The position numbers and the translations under genes are program-made. The notes beneath the pieces were generated by a model. It worked only from the letters and a program-made list of their open reading frames with translations. It did not search any database and was not told where the DNA came from. DNA of 64,000 nucleotides from VXYL01 sp965243095. Lineage in GTDB: Bacteria; Pseudomonadota; Gammaproteobacteria; Pseudomonadales; Azotimanducaceae. Location of the stretch: contig OZ251530.1 of the NCBI GenBank assembly GCA_965243095.1, positions 3,100,001 through 3,164,000 of the forward strand. Reading direction: 5' to 3'. Shown here piece by piece: positions 27,231 through 37,591 of this stretch. Within the stretch, counting starts at the first letter, position 1, and the number at the start of each line of letters is the position of its first letter.

Positions 27231-30200
27231 CTACAGCCCTTGCGCGAAACGCACGTTGTAGCGTTCGTTCAGCGCTTGGCCGCGCGCCAGCGCCTCGGCG
27301 GCGACGTCAGCGGGCGCGGGCACCGGCGCCACCGTGTCGCCGTGTTGCGTGTAGAGGTCCATGTCCTTCGCCCAGCCGTGGAAGCGCAGCGCGAAGTAAC
27401 GGTGGTGGCCGGGCGGCGGATCCGGGGCGGCGGCGAACTCCAAGTGGATTTCCTCGCCGCTGCCGAAGACGGCGAGGCCGCCGTCCACGGCTTTCACCAG
27501 ATCAACGGCGTCGCCCAAGGCCGTGTAGAAGCCGGCCGGCGTTTTCGCATCCCAAGTGGCCGCGCGCTGGTCGTAGTCGTAGTGTGGCAGGCGTTGCGGG
27601 CCGGTGGAGCGTTTGGCGAAGCCGGTGCGGGCCACCCGCGCCGCCAGCAGTTGGGCGCTGGCGATGGCGGGCTGCAGTTCCTCCTCCCACGCGATGCGCA
27701 GGCTGTCCCAGTAGATCTCCATGTTGGAGGAGAGGCGCAGCGCGGTGGTGCCGGCCGGCAGCGGCGGCAGCGGCAGCGCCATGCGCCGGGGCATCCCGGC
27801 GGGATAGCCGAACTCCACCGCCACCGGCCGCCAAGCGCCGTCCGCGCCACGGGCCTCCAAGGTGGGCGCTTGGTAGCGCGCTCCGGCCTGCGAAGCCGCG
27901 AAGACGGTCTGGGAGTAGGGATATTCCACCCAGCCGTCCGCCACCAGCACCGGGCGCTCGCCTTCCAGTGGCGCGTCGAAGGTGAGGGTTAGCACCTGTT
28001 CTTTCTGGAGCAAGCCGATGAAGCGCGGATCCACAGCGCCCGGCGGTGGGGCGCGGCGGTCCACGTCCGTGGCCAAGGCCGTGACGTCGCTGCCGTCCGC
28101 TGCGGTCACTTGCGCGGGTGACGCCGTGCGGCGAAAGTAGATCGGCCGGCCAGTGGCCGCGGCGCTTTCGACCGCAAGCCGCTCGTCCAACACCATCGAC
28201 CAACCGGCCGGCAAGTCGTAGACGACAACCTCCGCGGCATCCAAGTAAGCGGCTTCCTCCATCGGCTCGCCGAGTTTGACGATGTAGCGCCCGTTGTGGG
28301 GAACGAGGGCGCCGGCGTCGAGCAGGAACGCCTCGAACGGGCGGGGCGGGGCGTACTCGCCCGGGCCAACGAGGTAGCCCAACGCCGCGCCGCCAAGCAC
28401 GTCGCTGACGAAGCGGTAGCCGCCGCCGTCCCAGACGAAGAACACCGGGCAGCTGGCGAGTTGGCGTTGCGTTTCCACGATCACATGCCGCTCGCCGGCG
28501 GCAAGCTCCAACTCGGTTTGCGACACGCCGTCAGTCCAGTCCAGCGCCACGAAGTCGGCGTGGGGTTGGCCGCCCAAACCCACGCTCAACGGTTGCAGGC
28601 TCTGGCCCGGCCCGGAGTTCGGATCCACCGCATCGAAGACGCTCCAACGCCCGCCGAAGCGAATGCGAACGTGCGTGCCGATGCCGGAGGCGTTGGAGCG
28701 CACTTGCGATTCGTCGTCGCGCCCGACGGGCGCCAAGGCCAGGAACGGGTGGCGACCGGTGCCGGGCGCCCACAGCAGCAAACCATCGTCCGCAACACCC
28801 ACCAAGCTCGGCCCGCGGCCCGGTTGCAGCACCGCCGCGCGCGCCGTCGACAAACCGTCCGCGGCCTGCCGCCCGCCAATGCCACCGGTGCGCGGATTGA
28901 CGATGGCGAGGTCCCTTCCGCGGTGGAACAACAGTTCCGGTAGGCCATCGCCATCGAAATCCGCCGCGTCAAGGTGTTGCGGCACCGCCGGTGCCGCTTT
29001 CGTTCCCGCCGCGGCCGCGCCGAGGACGGTTTCCCGCGCCCAAGCGACGCCATCGTAGCGCCAGCGCAGCAACCCGCCCGCCGGCGTTGCGCCGTACACC
29101 TCGCGGTGGCCGTCGGCATCGCTGTCGAACACCACGGCGGCGGCGAGGGCGGTCGCGCGCAAATCGTCGAGGCCGGGGAACGCGGCGTAGCGCCAGCCGA
29201 GGTTGTTGCGCCACAGGTGGTGGGGCGGGGCTTGGTTCAGCACCATGATGTCGAGATCGCGGTCGCCGTCCAAGTCCGCCACCAGCACTTGCCGGCCGTG
29301 GCCGCCGCGCAGGTCGCCCTCGTCGGCCAGATCGCGGAAGGTGCCGTCGCCGTTGTTGTTGTAGAGCGCGTTGCCTTGCGCGCCGGTTGTGAACACGTCC
29401 AAGTCGCCGTCGTGGTCGGCGTCGAACAGCGCCCCTGCGGCGCAAGGCCGGGTGCCGAGGCTGTCGAGCGCGCGCCACTCGTCGGCCGCGGGCTGCCGCC
29501 AGCGGCGAGCGCCTTGCTCGTCGCACAGCACCAGATCCGTCAAACCGTCGTTGTCCAGGTCGCCCCACAGCGCCGCGCGTGCGGCGCCGGCGCCGCGAAG
29601 TGGGTGGGCAATGGGCCACAGGTGGCCGCGGCCGGCAGCGAACACGGCGATGCCCGCCGGGCTGGTTGCCACGAGTTTCTGTTCGCCGTCGCCTTGCAGG
29701 TCGACCGAGGTTAGCGTCCAGCCAGCATCGGGGCGTAGGTCGGCGTCAACGACTTTCGGCCGCTCGAACACCAGACCTTGGGGCAGGGCGGCCGGCGCGG
29801 TGGCGATGGGTGAAACCGCCAGCGCCTCGGCCTTCGGCCCCATCTGCTTGTAGGTGATCTTGGCCGTGCGGGCGGCGGGGCTGGCGCGATGCCGCTGCCA
29901 ATCCTCCAGCATCCGCGCCGCGTCCGCGCCTCGGCCCAAGCGCCGGAACGCCAGCGAGGCGGTGTAGTAGGCGCTGATCAGGTTGGGGTCTAGGGCAACC
30001 GTCTTCTCGAACCACCGCGCCGCGGCCTCGGCGTCGCCGGATTGCAGCAGCGTTTGACCGAGAAAGTACGCCGCGTAGGCATCTTGCGGATCGGCCGCGA
30101 CCACTTGCCGAAACAACGCCGTGGCCGCTTCGACTTCGCCCCCGTGGAAGCGCAGAATGCCGCTCGCGTACAGCGCCCGCAGGTGCTGCGCATCCTCGGC

Positions 30201-30518
30201 GAGCACCGCGCCCAGAATGTCCAACGCCAGCGCCTCGTCGCCGTCCTGCTGCCGATTCAACGTGGCGATGGCGAGATTCACCCGCGCGTCCAGCCAATCC
30301 GGCGCCGCTTGCGCCACCTCCGCGAACACCTCCTCGGCCGCCGCGTACTCGTAGCGCCCCATCAACGCCACCCCGCGGTCGTTCGCCGCAACCAACGCCG
30401 GGGAAACGCCTTCTTCCGCGCCGCACCCGGCGAGCAACGAACCAAAGGCGCCAACAACGGCCAGCCACCGCCAAGCTCGGCGGTGCGCCCCGCGGTGTGT
30501 GCGGACTGTGGCGATCAT
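27231..30518 (-). CDS. Lipoprotein with TPR and FG-GAP/VCBS propeller
   Basis: The 1095-residue protein starts at the ATG at 30518 and has a lipoprotein signal (LAVVGAFGSLLAGC, lipid-modified Cys32). TPRs span about residues 40-230 (YASGILRFHGGEVEAATALF, YFLGQTLLQSGDAEAAARWF). A beta-propeller with calcium-loop repeats follows (GDLDNDGLTDLVLCDEQG, FDADHDGDLDVFTTG, ADLDGDRDLDIMVLNQ, ADFDGDGLPELLFHRG). Then comes an ASPIC-like segment (GIGTHVRIRFGGRW) and a long C-terminal domain (SCPVFFVWDGGGYRFVSDVL, SSNMEIYWDSLRIAWEEEL). I do not know a function for the family. It heads the leftward run lipoprotein, cytochrome, ASPIC, and its TPR and propeller features mirror both partners. Confidence 0.85.
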   Translation of the reverse strand: MIATVRTHRGAHRRAWRWLAVVGAFGSLLAGCGAEEGVSPALVAANDRGVALMGRYEYAAAEEVFAEVAQAAPDWLDARVNLAIATLNRQQDGDEALALDILGAVLAEDAQHLRALYASGILRFHGGEVEAATALFRQVVAADPQDAYAAYFLGQTLLQSGDAEAAARWFEKTVALDPNLISAYYTASLAFRRLGRGADAARMLEDWQRHRASPAARTAKITYKQMGPKAEALAVSPIATAPAALPQGLVFERPKVVDADLRPDAGWTLTSVDLQGDGEQKLVATSPAGIAVFAAGRGHLWPIAHPLRGAGAARAALWGDLDNDGLTDLVLCDEQGARRWRQPAADEWRALDSLGTRPCAAGALFDADHDGDLDVFTTGAQGNALYNNNGDGTFRDLADEGDLRGGHGRQVLVADLDGDRDLDIMVLNQAPPHHLWRNNLGWRYAAFPGLDDLRATALAAAVVFDSDADGHREVYGATPAGGLLRWRYDGVAWARETVLGAAAAGTKAAPAVPQHLDAADFDGDGLPELLFHRGRDLAIVNPRTGGIGGRQAADGLSTARAAVLQPGRGPSLVGVADDGLLLWAPGTGRHPFLALAPVGRDDESQVRSNASGIGTHVRIRFGGRWSVFDAVDPNSGPGQSLQPLSVGLGGQPHADFVALDWTDGVSQTELELAAGERHVIVETQRQLASCPVFFVWDGGGYRFVSDVLGGAALGYLVGPGEYAPPRPFEAFLLDAGALVPHNGRYIVKLGEPMEEAAYLDAAEVVVYDLPAGWSMVLDERLAVESAAATGRPIYFRRTASPAQVTAADGSDVTALATDVDRRAPPPGAVDPRFIGLLQKEQVLTLTFDAPLEGERPVLVADGWVEYPYSQTVFAASQAGARYQAPTLEARGADGAWRPVAVEFGYPAGMPRRMALPLPPLPAGTTALRLSSNMEIYWDSLRIAWEEELQPAIASAQLLAARVARTGFAKRSTGPQRLPHYDYDQRAATWDAKTPAGFYTALGDAVDLVKAVDGGLAVFGSGEEIHLEFAAAPDPPPGHHRYFALRFHGWAKDMDLYTQHGDTVAPVPAPADVAAEALARGQALNERYNVRFAQGL

Positions 30519-30641
30519 GGCGGCAATGTCTCACAAATCGAGCGTCTTGCGAAATGAAGAGGGCGCCCCTGTGCCACAGGTGGCTGCCCCGGTGCTGGCG
30601 ATGGGGTAAACTCCAAGCGTTCATCCGGCAGGAACGGAACG

Positions 30642-30938
30642 ATGAAACAGCAGGTTCTTGAACTGGCGCGAAGCACCGTGGAAGGCTTCCTGCACCGGCA
30701 GTGCGCGGACACCCCGCTCGGTGTTCTGTCGGTGAACCCGGAGGTGGACGACTACGGCGAGGTCCTTTTGATCCGCTTCACCTACGACGACAGCAACGGC
30801 ACCGAGGGACTTCCCGACTCGCTGGCGCAGATCAAGCTGATCGATCGCTTGTGGACCGAGCTCCAAGATGCGGACATCGAGGCGTCTCCGGTCGTCTCGT
30901 TCATCGCCGAATCGGAAGTCGGGAAAGAGCCGGAGTAG
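30642..30938 (+). CDS. Small acidic protein, first gene of a HEPN-type pair
   Basis: The 98-residue protein (MKQQVLELARSTVEGFLHRQ ... VVSFIAESEVGKEPE) has an ATG start after GGAACGGAACG. It is strongly acidic and looks alpha/beta: a helix, two strands (GVLSVNPEVDDYGEVLLIRF), a helix (QIKLIDRLWTELQDADI) and a strand. I do not recognise a named family and see no nucleotidyltransferase GSxxxGxxxxxSDxD motif. It ends 6 bases before the HEPN-like gene, so the two form an operon; by position it could be the antitoxin or partner of that protein. Confidence 0.7.
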   Translation: MKQQVLELARSTVEGFLHRQCADTPLGVLSVNPEVDDYGEVLLIRFTYDDSNGTEGLPDSLAQIKLIDRLWTELQDADIEASPVVSFIAESEVGKEPE

Positions 30939-30944
30939 CGCGTC

Positions 30945-31415
30945 GTGGATCCAGATCACCTTCTGCAGGTCGCCACGGACCTCGCGGATATCAACCCCCG
31001 CCGGCCGCGCCGGGCGGACTTGTGCCGGGCCGTCAGCACCACATACTACGCCATGCTCCACTGCTTGGTGCGCACTTGCGCCGACCGTCTGGCGGGCCGC
31101 GCTGGCACCGTCGGCAACCGGGCGATGTGGCGGCGGGCGTACCGTGCGCCGGAGCACAATCAGGCGAGGGCACGTTGCGAGAACATGCCGTTGTCGTTTC
31201 CCGATAGTGTGCGGCAATTCGGGCGGATGTTCGCAATTCTGCAAAGCAAACGCCATTTCGCGGACTACGACCCCGATTACCGGATCGGCAAATCCGAAGT
31301 GATCACGGACATCGACCGTGCGCGAACCGCGATAGACCGTTTCCTTGCAACGCCCGCCAACGTCCGGCGCGATTTCGCCATCCATGTGCTGACGAAGGTG
31401 AGGGCCGATGCCTGA
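30945..31415 (+). CDS. HEPN-like domain protein
   Basis: The 156-residue helical protein starts with GTG at 30945. The stretch LCRAVSTTYYAMLHCLVRTC matches the first conserved helix of HEPN proteins (R..S..YYA..H), and RHFADYDPDYRIGKSEVITD matches the later ADYDP segment common in this group. HEPN proteins are often ribonuclease toxins or their relatives, acting with a small partner gene. The arginine and histidine of RAVSTTYYAMLH could serve as an RxxxxxxxxxxH-like site, but the classical Rx4-6H spacing is not clear, so activity is uncertain. It is followed 110 bp later by tRNA-Asn. Confidence 0.65.
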   Translation: MDPDHLLQVATDLADINPRRPRRADLCRAVSTTYYAMLHCLVRTCADRLAGRAGTVGNRAMWRRAYRAPEHNQARARCENMPLSFPDSVRQFGRMFAILQSKRHFADYDPDYRIGKSEVITDIDRARTAIDRFLATPANVRRDFAIHVLTKVRADA

Positions 31416-31478
31416 GCCGGCCGCCTTGTTCCCTCGTCGTCCGCGTCCGGTGATCGATCCGGCGGCGTGAGCGCGGTG

Positions 31479-31506
31479 TTGCGTTTCGTCGGCGAAGGTG
31501 TACACT
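31479..31506 (+). promoter_or_regulatory. Putative sigma70 promoter of tRNA-Asn
   Basis: TTGCGT at 31479-31484 and TACACT at 31501-31506 are separated by 16 bases, and the tRNA begins 20 bases downstream. Position and match make this the likely promoter; a read-through into bioF is possible. Confidence 0.5.
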
Positions 31507-31525
31507 GCGCGGCCACTTTCACTCT

Positions 31526-31601
31526 TCCGCCTTAGCTCAGTTGGTAGAGCAGCTGACTGTTAATCAGCGGGTCGCTGGTTCGAGCCCAGCAGGCGGAGCC
31601 A
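31526..31601 (+). tRNA. tRNA-Asn (anticodon GTT)
   Basis: A complete cloverleaf of 76 bases: acceptor arms TCCGCCT and AGGCGGA, D-arm TAGCTCAGTTGGTAGAGCA, anticodon stem-loop CTGACTGTTAATCAG with anticodon GTT, T-arm GCTGGTTCGAGCCCAGC, discriminator G and an encoded CCA end. Confidence 0.97.
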
Positions 31602-31663
31602 AACCCGGTGCCGACGCCGTCGCCGATTCACCGTCGCCGCAAGGCGCGGAGGCGGTGGCGGCG

Positions 31664-32848
31664 ATGCGCCACCGGCATGGCTTTGAGGACGTCCAGCAAC
31701 GCCTTGACGCGCTGCGGCGCGACGACATGTACCGCACGCGGCGGCGGCTTTCGGGCCGGCAGGGGCGGGAAGTGGTTGTGGACGGGCGCCGGTTGGTCAA
31801 CTTCTGCAGCAACGACTATCTGGGCTTGGCGGGCGATCGGCGGGTGGCCGAGGCGCTGAAGCAAGGGGTTGAGCGTTGGGGCGTGGGCAGCGGCGCTTCG
31901 CATCTGATCTGTGGCCACACCGCCGCGCACGCGGAGCTGGAGGAAGCGGTGGCGGCGTTTGCCGGGCGCCCGCGGGCGCTGGTTTTCGGCAGCGGCTACG
32001 CGGCCAACATGGGCACCATCAACGCGCTCTTGACCGTTGGCGATCATGTGTTTGAGGACCGGCTGAACCATGCCTCGCTGCTTGATGGCGGGTGGATCAG
32101 CCGGGCGGATTTTCATTGGTACGCGCATCGGGATACTAACGCCCTAAGTACGCAACTTGAAGGCGTGGGGGCGTCGCCTACGCGCAAACTGATTGTGAGC
32201 GACGGCACGTTCAGCATGGATGGCGACCTGTGCCGCTTGGACGATTTGGTTGCCTTGGCCAAGCGCCACCGCGCCTGGCTGCACATCGACGACGCGCACG
32301 GGATGGGTGTACACAGTTCGGGCGGCGTGGGCTTGGTGGACCCGGCGCGCTACGGCACGGGCGAGGTGGCGGTGCTGGTGGGCACGTTCGGCAAGGCGTT
32401 CGGCACCGCTGGCGCGTTCGTGGCCGGCGAAGACGCGCTCATCGAAACGCTGGTGCAACGCGCTCGCAACTACGTCTTCACCACCGCGATGCCGAGCGCG
32501 TTGGCGGTGGCGACGTGCGCCAGCTTGGCGTTGGCGCAAGCCGAGGAGTGGCGGCGCGAACATCTGCGGGCGTTGGTGGCGCGTTTCCGCGCTGGACTAG
32601 GGGCGGCGGGCTTCTCGCCTGCGGAGTCCACGTCGCCCATCCAACCGCTGGTGGTGGGTGATCCGGCGCGGGCGCTACGGCTCAGCCGAGGCTTGGAGGA
32701 GCGTGGTTTTCTCGTCGGCGCGATTCGCCCGCCTACCGTGCCCGAAGGCACATCGCGGTTGCGCGTGACGCTCTCGGCGGCGCACCGGGAGGACGACGTG
32801 GACCGATTGCTGGACGCGCTCCACGCCTTGCGCGATGGCGCAAGCTGA
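31664..32848 (+). CDS. bioF: 8-amino-7-oxononanoate synthase BioF
   Basis: BioF condenses pimeloyl-ACP (or -CoA) with L-alanine in a PLP-dependent reaction, the first step of biotin-ring assembly. The ATG at 31664 with GGAGG about 10 bases before it gives 394 residues, normal for the family; the longer open frame begins inside the tRNA and is discarded. Landmarks: NFCSNDYLGLAGDRRVAEAL, GSGASHLICGHTAAHAELEE, the PLP aspartate region LHIDDAHGMGVHSSGGVGLV and the Schiff-base lysine in GTFGKAFGTAGAF. It is followed after 20 bases by bioD. No bioB, bioC or bioH lies in the window. Confidence 0.95.
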   Translation: MRHRHGFEDVQQRLDALRRDDMYRTRRRLSGRQGREVVVDGRRLVNFCSNDYLGLAGDRRVAEALKQGVERWGVGSGASHLICGHTAAHAELEEAVAAFAGRPRALVFGSGYAANMGTINALLTVGDHVFEDRLNHASLLDGGWISRADFHWYAHRDTNALSTQLEGVGASPTRKLIVSDGTFSMDGDLCRLDDLVALAKRHRAWLHIDDAHGMGVHSSGGVGLVDPARYGTGEVAVLVGTFGKAFGTAGAFVAGEDALIETLVQRARNYVFTTAMPSALAVATCASLALAQAEEWRREHLRALVARFRAGLGAAGFSPAESTSPIQPLVVGDPARALRLSRGLEERGFLVGAIRPPTVPEGTSRLRVTLSAAHREDDVDRLLDALHALRDGAS

Positions 32849-32868
32849 CGACGTCGGTTGGAGAACGC

Positions 32869-33558
32869 GTGAGCTGTGCGTCAAACCCGGTATTCGTGAC
32901 CGGCACGGACACCGACGTGGGCAAGACCTTCGTTGCCACCGCCTTGCTGCGTCTGGCGCGTTCGCGCGGGCTGCGTTGCGTTGCAGTAAAGCCGGTCGCC
33001 GCGGGTTGCGAGTGGCGCGACGGCGAATTGGTGAACGACGATGCGCTGGCGCTGCTGGCGGCGAGCGAAAGCGGGCAGGGCTATCGGGCCGTGAATCCGG
33101 TGGCGCTCGAACCGGCCATCGCGCCGCACATCGCCGCCGCGGAGGCGGGGGCCAGTTTGCGCGTGGAAGACCTGGCGGCGCGTTGCCGGGAAACGCTGGC
33201 CGCCGAGCACGACTTCGCGCTGATTGAAGGGGCGGGCGGCTGGTTCGTGCCCCTCGGCGACGGTTCCACGTTGGCGGATCTGTGCGTTGCGCTTGAAGCG
33301 CGTCCAGTGCTGGTGGTGGGCATGAAGCTCGGTTGCTTGAACCACGCCTTGCTCACCGCCGCCGCCATCGCCGCGGCGGGGCTGGAACTCGCCGGATGGG
33401 TGGCCAACAGCCCGGGGCCGCCGATGCCGCGCTTGGAAGCCAACATCGCCACCTTGCGCGACCGGTTGAGCGCGCCGTGCCTCGGCGTGGTTCCCCACTG
33501 CTCGCCAACGGAGGCGCAGCGCCACTTGGACATCGAACCGCTGCTGGCGAAACCATGA
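32869..33558 (+). CDS. bioD: Dethiobiotin synthetase BioD
   Basis: BioD uses ATP and CO2 to close the ureido ring of 7,8-diaminopelargonate, giving dethiobiotin. A GTG at 32869 gives 229 residues. The P-loop VFVTGTDTDVGKTFVATALL, the conserved CVAVKPVAAGCEW substrate loop and the Walker-B-like ALIEGAGGWFVPL are present. The gene overlaps bioA by 4 bases (ATGA), indicating coupled translation in a bioF-bioD-bioA operon. In the biotin pathway BioA acts before BioD, so gene order does not follow reaction order. Confidence 0.95.
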   Translation: MSCASNPVFVTGTDTDVGKTFVATALLRLARSRGLRCVAVKPVAAGCEWRDGELVNDDALALLAASESGQGYRAVNPVALEPAIAPHIAAAEAGASLRVEDLAARCRETLAAEHDFALIEGAGGWFVPLGDGSTLADLCVALEARPVLVVGMKLGCLNHALLTAAAIAAAGLELAGWVANSPGPPMPRLEANIATLRDRLSAPCLGVVPHCSPTEAQRHLDIEPLLAKP

Positions 33559-34829
33559 GCGACGCCCTCGCGTTCGACCGCCGGCACGTCTGGCATCCGT
33601 ACACGTCGATGGTCGATCCGTTGCCCGTCTACGAAGCGGCATCGGCCAGCGGCGTGCGTATTCGCCTGGCCGACGGACGCGAGTTGATCGATGGCATGTC
33701 CTCCTGGTGGTGCGCCATCCACGGCTACAACCATCCGGCGCTGAACGCCGCGGCACAGCGGCAAATGGAGCGCATGGCGCATGTGATGTTCGGCGGACTC
33801 ACCCACCGGCCGGCCGTCGACTTGGCGCGCGCCCTCACGCGCATTACGCCGCCGGGCTTGGACCGCGTGTTCTTCTGCGATTCCGGCTCGGTGGCGGTGG
33901 AGGTGGCCATCAAGATGGCCTTGCAGTATTGGGCGGCGCAGGGCCGCGCCGGCAAACACCGCCTCGCCACCATCCGCGGCGGCTATCACGGCGACACCTT
34001 CGGCGCCATGAGCGTTTGCGACCCGGTTACTGGCATGCACGGGCGTTTCGCCGGCGCGCTGGCGCGGCAGCTTTTCGTGGATCGCCCGCGGGCGCGACCG
34101 GGCGAGCCGCTGGATGTGGAGGACAGCGGCCAAATCGAGCGCCTGCTGACCACGCGCCACGACGACATCGCGGCGGTGATCCTGGAACCCGTGGTGCAGG
34201 GCGCCGGCGGCATGTGGTTCTACGCGCCGGAATATCTGCGCCATGTGTGGGCGCTATGCGACCGCTTCAACGTGCTGTTGATTTTCGACGAGATCGCCAC
34301 CGGCTTCGGCCGCACCGGGCGGATGTTCGCGTGCGAACACGCCGCGGTGGCGCCGGACATCCTGTGCCTCGGCAAGGCGCTCACCGGCGGCCACATGAGC
34401 TTGGCGGCAACGCTCGCCACCGAGCGCGTGGCGGCCGGCGTTTCCGCCGACGGTGCGCCGCTGATGCATGGGCCCACGTTCATGGCCAATCCGCTGGCTT
34501 GCTCGGTGGCCGTAGCGAGCGTAGAGCTGCTGGGAAACGGGGAGTGGCAAGGGCAGGTCGCCGCCATCGAGGCGCAGCTGCGCGAAGCGTTGCGCGCCTA
34601 CGCCACGCATCCGGCGGTGCGCGACGTGCGCGTGTTCGGCGCCATCGGCGTGGTGCAAACGCGCCGCCCGGTGCCGGTGGCGGAGTTGCAGCGGCTGTTC
34701 GTGGAGGCCGGGGTGTGGATCCGCCCGTTCAACGACTTGATCTACCTGATGCCGCCCTACGTCATCCACGCCGACGATCTGCGCCGCCTCACGGACGCCA
34801 TCGGCGCCGGCCTCGACGCTTTGGCGTAA
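33555..34829 (+). CDS. bioA: Adenosylmethionine-8-amino-7-oxononanoate aminotransferase BioA
   Basis: BioA transfers an amino group from S-adenosylmethionine to 7-keto-8-aminopelargonate, PLP-dependently. The ATG at 33555 overlaps the bioD stop. The 424-residue protein carries the substrate tryptophans in HVWHPYTSMV and GMSSWWCAIHGYNHP, the phosphate-binding GSVAVEVAIKMA, the PLP aspartate in LLIFDEIATGFGRTGRMFA and the Schiff-base lysine in LCLGKALTGGHMSLAAT, all as in the BioA branch of class III aminotransferases. Confidence 0.96.
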   Translation: MSDALAFDRRHVWHPYTSMVDPLPVYEAASASGVRIRLADGRELIDGMSSWWCAIHGYNHPALNAAAQRQMERMAHVMFGGLTHRPAVDLARALTRITPPGLDRVFFCDSGSVAVEVAIKMALQYWAAQGRAGKHRLATIRGGYHGDTFGAMSVCDPVTGMHGRFAGALARQLFVDRPRARPGEPLDVEDSGQIERLLTTRHDDIAAVILEPVVQGAGGMWFYAPEYLRHVWALCDRFNVLLIFDEIATGFGRTGRMFACEHAAVAPDILCLGKALTGGHMSLAATLATERVAAGVSADGAPLMHGPTFMANPLACSVAVASVELLGNGEWQGQVAAIEAQLREALRAYATHPAVRDVRVFGAIGVVQTRRPVPVAELQRLFVEAGVWIRPFNDLIYLMPPYVIHADDLRRLTDAIGAGLDALA

Positions 34830-34930
34830 ATTTTTCCAGTTTTTGTCGTTTCGCGGGCTGCGCTTGTGCTAAGGTGCAGTCCCATCTTCCGGCAGGCGCC
34901 ACGCAGCCGAGGCCCAACGATGGACGCGGG

Positions 34931-36571
<1,641 letters not shown>

Positions 36572-36588
36572 CGCCGAGCCTCACCACC

Positions 36589-37437
36589 ATGCGCTTATGC
36601 GACTTCGACGTCGGTTTGCGGCGGCCGATCTTCCTGATCGCCGGCCCGTGCGTCATCGAGTCCGAGCCCTTCGCGCTGGAAACCGCTGCCGCCTTGCGCG
36701 AAATCGCCGCTGCGGTGGGCATCCCGTTCATCTACAAGAGCTCCTTCGACAAGGCCAACCGCTCCTCCCACGAAAGCTACCGGGGCCCCGGGCTGGAACA
36801 AGGGCTGCGCGTGCTGGAGCGGGTGCGGCGCGAAGTCGGCGTGCCGGTGCTGACGGACGTTCACGAGGACACGCCGCTCGGCGAAGTGGCGGCGGTTGTC
36901 TCGGTGCTGCAAACGCCCGCCTTCCTCTGCCGCCAGACCAACTTCATCCAGAACGTCTGCCGCCAAGGCGTGCCCGTGAACATCAAGAAGGGCCAGTTCC
37001 TCTCCCCGGGCGAGATGGCGCATGTGGTCGCCAAGGCCAAGGCCACCGGCAACGAGCACGTTCTGGTGTGCGAGCGCGGCGCGAGTTTCGGCTACAACAA
37101 CCTGGTGTCGGACATGCGTTCCCTCGCCATCATGCGCGCCACCGGCTGCCCGGTGGTGTTCGACGCCACGCACTCGGTGCAAATGCCCGGCGCTCTGGGC
37201 GGCAAGTCCGGCGGCCAACGCGCCATGGTGCCGGTGCTGGCGAGGGCCGCGGTGGCCGCCGGCGTGGCCGGCGTCTTCATGGAAACGCACCCGAACCCGG
37301 ACGCGGCGCTCTCCGATGGCCCGAACAGCTGGCCCACCGCCATGCTGCAAGAGTTGCTTGAGGAGCTGGTGGCGATAGACGCGGTGGTGAAGGCCAACCG
37401 CTTTGTGGAGGACGCCGTGGAGGAACAGCCCGCATGA
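36589..37437 (+). CDS. kdsA: 3-deoxy-D-manno-octulosonate-8-phosphate synthase KdsA
   Basis: KdsA condenses phosphoenolpyruvate and arabinose-5-phosphate to KDO-8-P for the LPS inner core. The 282-residue length is normal. Motifs: LIAGPCVIESEPFALETA, YKSSFDKANRSSHESYRGPG, PVLTDVHEDTP, KKGQFLSPGEM, CERGASFGYNNLVSDMRSL and FMETHPNPDAALSDGPN. The start at 36589 follows pyrG by 17 bases. The last six codons and stop (VEEQPA) lie inside the 25-bp repeat shared with the eno start. In the ancestral order kdsA would have overlapped eno (ATGA); the 3.1-kb island now separates them. Confidence 0.96.
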   Translation: MRLCDFDVGLRRPIFLIAGPCVIESEPFALETAAALREIAAAVGIPFIYKSSFDKANRSSHESYRGPGLEQGLRVLERVRREVGVPVLTDVHEDTPLGEVAAVVSVLQTPAFLCRQTNFIQNVCRQGVPVNIKKGQFLSPGEMAHVVAKAKATGNEHVLVCERGASFGYNNLVSDMRSLAIMRATGCPVVFDATHSVQMPGALGGKSGGQRAMVPVLARAAVAAGVAGVFMETHPNPDAALSDGPNSWPTAMLQELLEELVAIDAVVKANRFVEDAVEEQPA

Positions 37438-37441
37438 CCAA
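37417..37441 (+). repeat. 25-bp direct repeat bounding the kdsA/eno island, left copy
   Basis: This stretch begins GTGGAGGAACAGCCCGCATG and continues ACCAA. It is identical base for base to 40545-40569; the bases immediately outside the match differ on both sides. It contains the kdsA stop and a duplicate of the eno start codon and first codons (ATGACCAA at 37434). That duplicate opens a 48-codon frame ending at 37580 with no resemblance to enolase beyond the third codon. Confidence 0.95.
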
Positions 37442-37511
37442 ACGGTGCGCCGTGCCAGCCAACCCGGTCACACACTCTCATGCGGCCATATCAAATGGTA
37501 CACTAGGCCTA

Positions 37512-37540
37512 TTGCAAATGCGCGATAGCGCTCATATGAT
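37512..37540 (+). promoter_or_regulatory. Sigma70-type promoter of the island operon, with possible operator
   Basis: TTGCAA at 37512-37517 and TATGAT at 37535-37540 are 17 bases apart, the best consensus-like promoter noticed in the window, in a stretch clearly richer in A/T than its surroundings. The spacer contains GCGCGATAGCGC and the downstream edge TCATATG...TACGTATGA, short dyads that could bind the HTH protein encoded two genes later. Autorepression, usual for YgiT-type antitoxins, is inferred. Confidence 0.6.
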
Positions 37541-37591
37541 ACCTACGTATGAAACGCACGACGACATTCGCGTCCCGCGCCCGGTGGAACG

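Noticed and set aside
31541..31663. N-terminal extension of BioF
   Set aside because: The extra codons run through the tRNA-Asn gene; the ATG at 31664 has a proper ribosome binding site and gives the family length.
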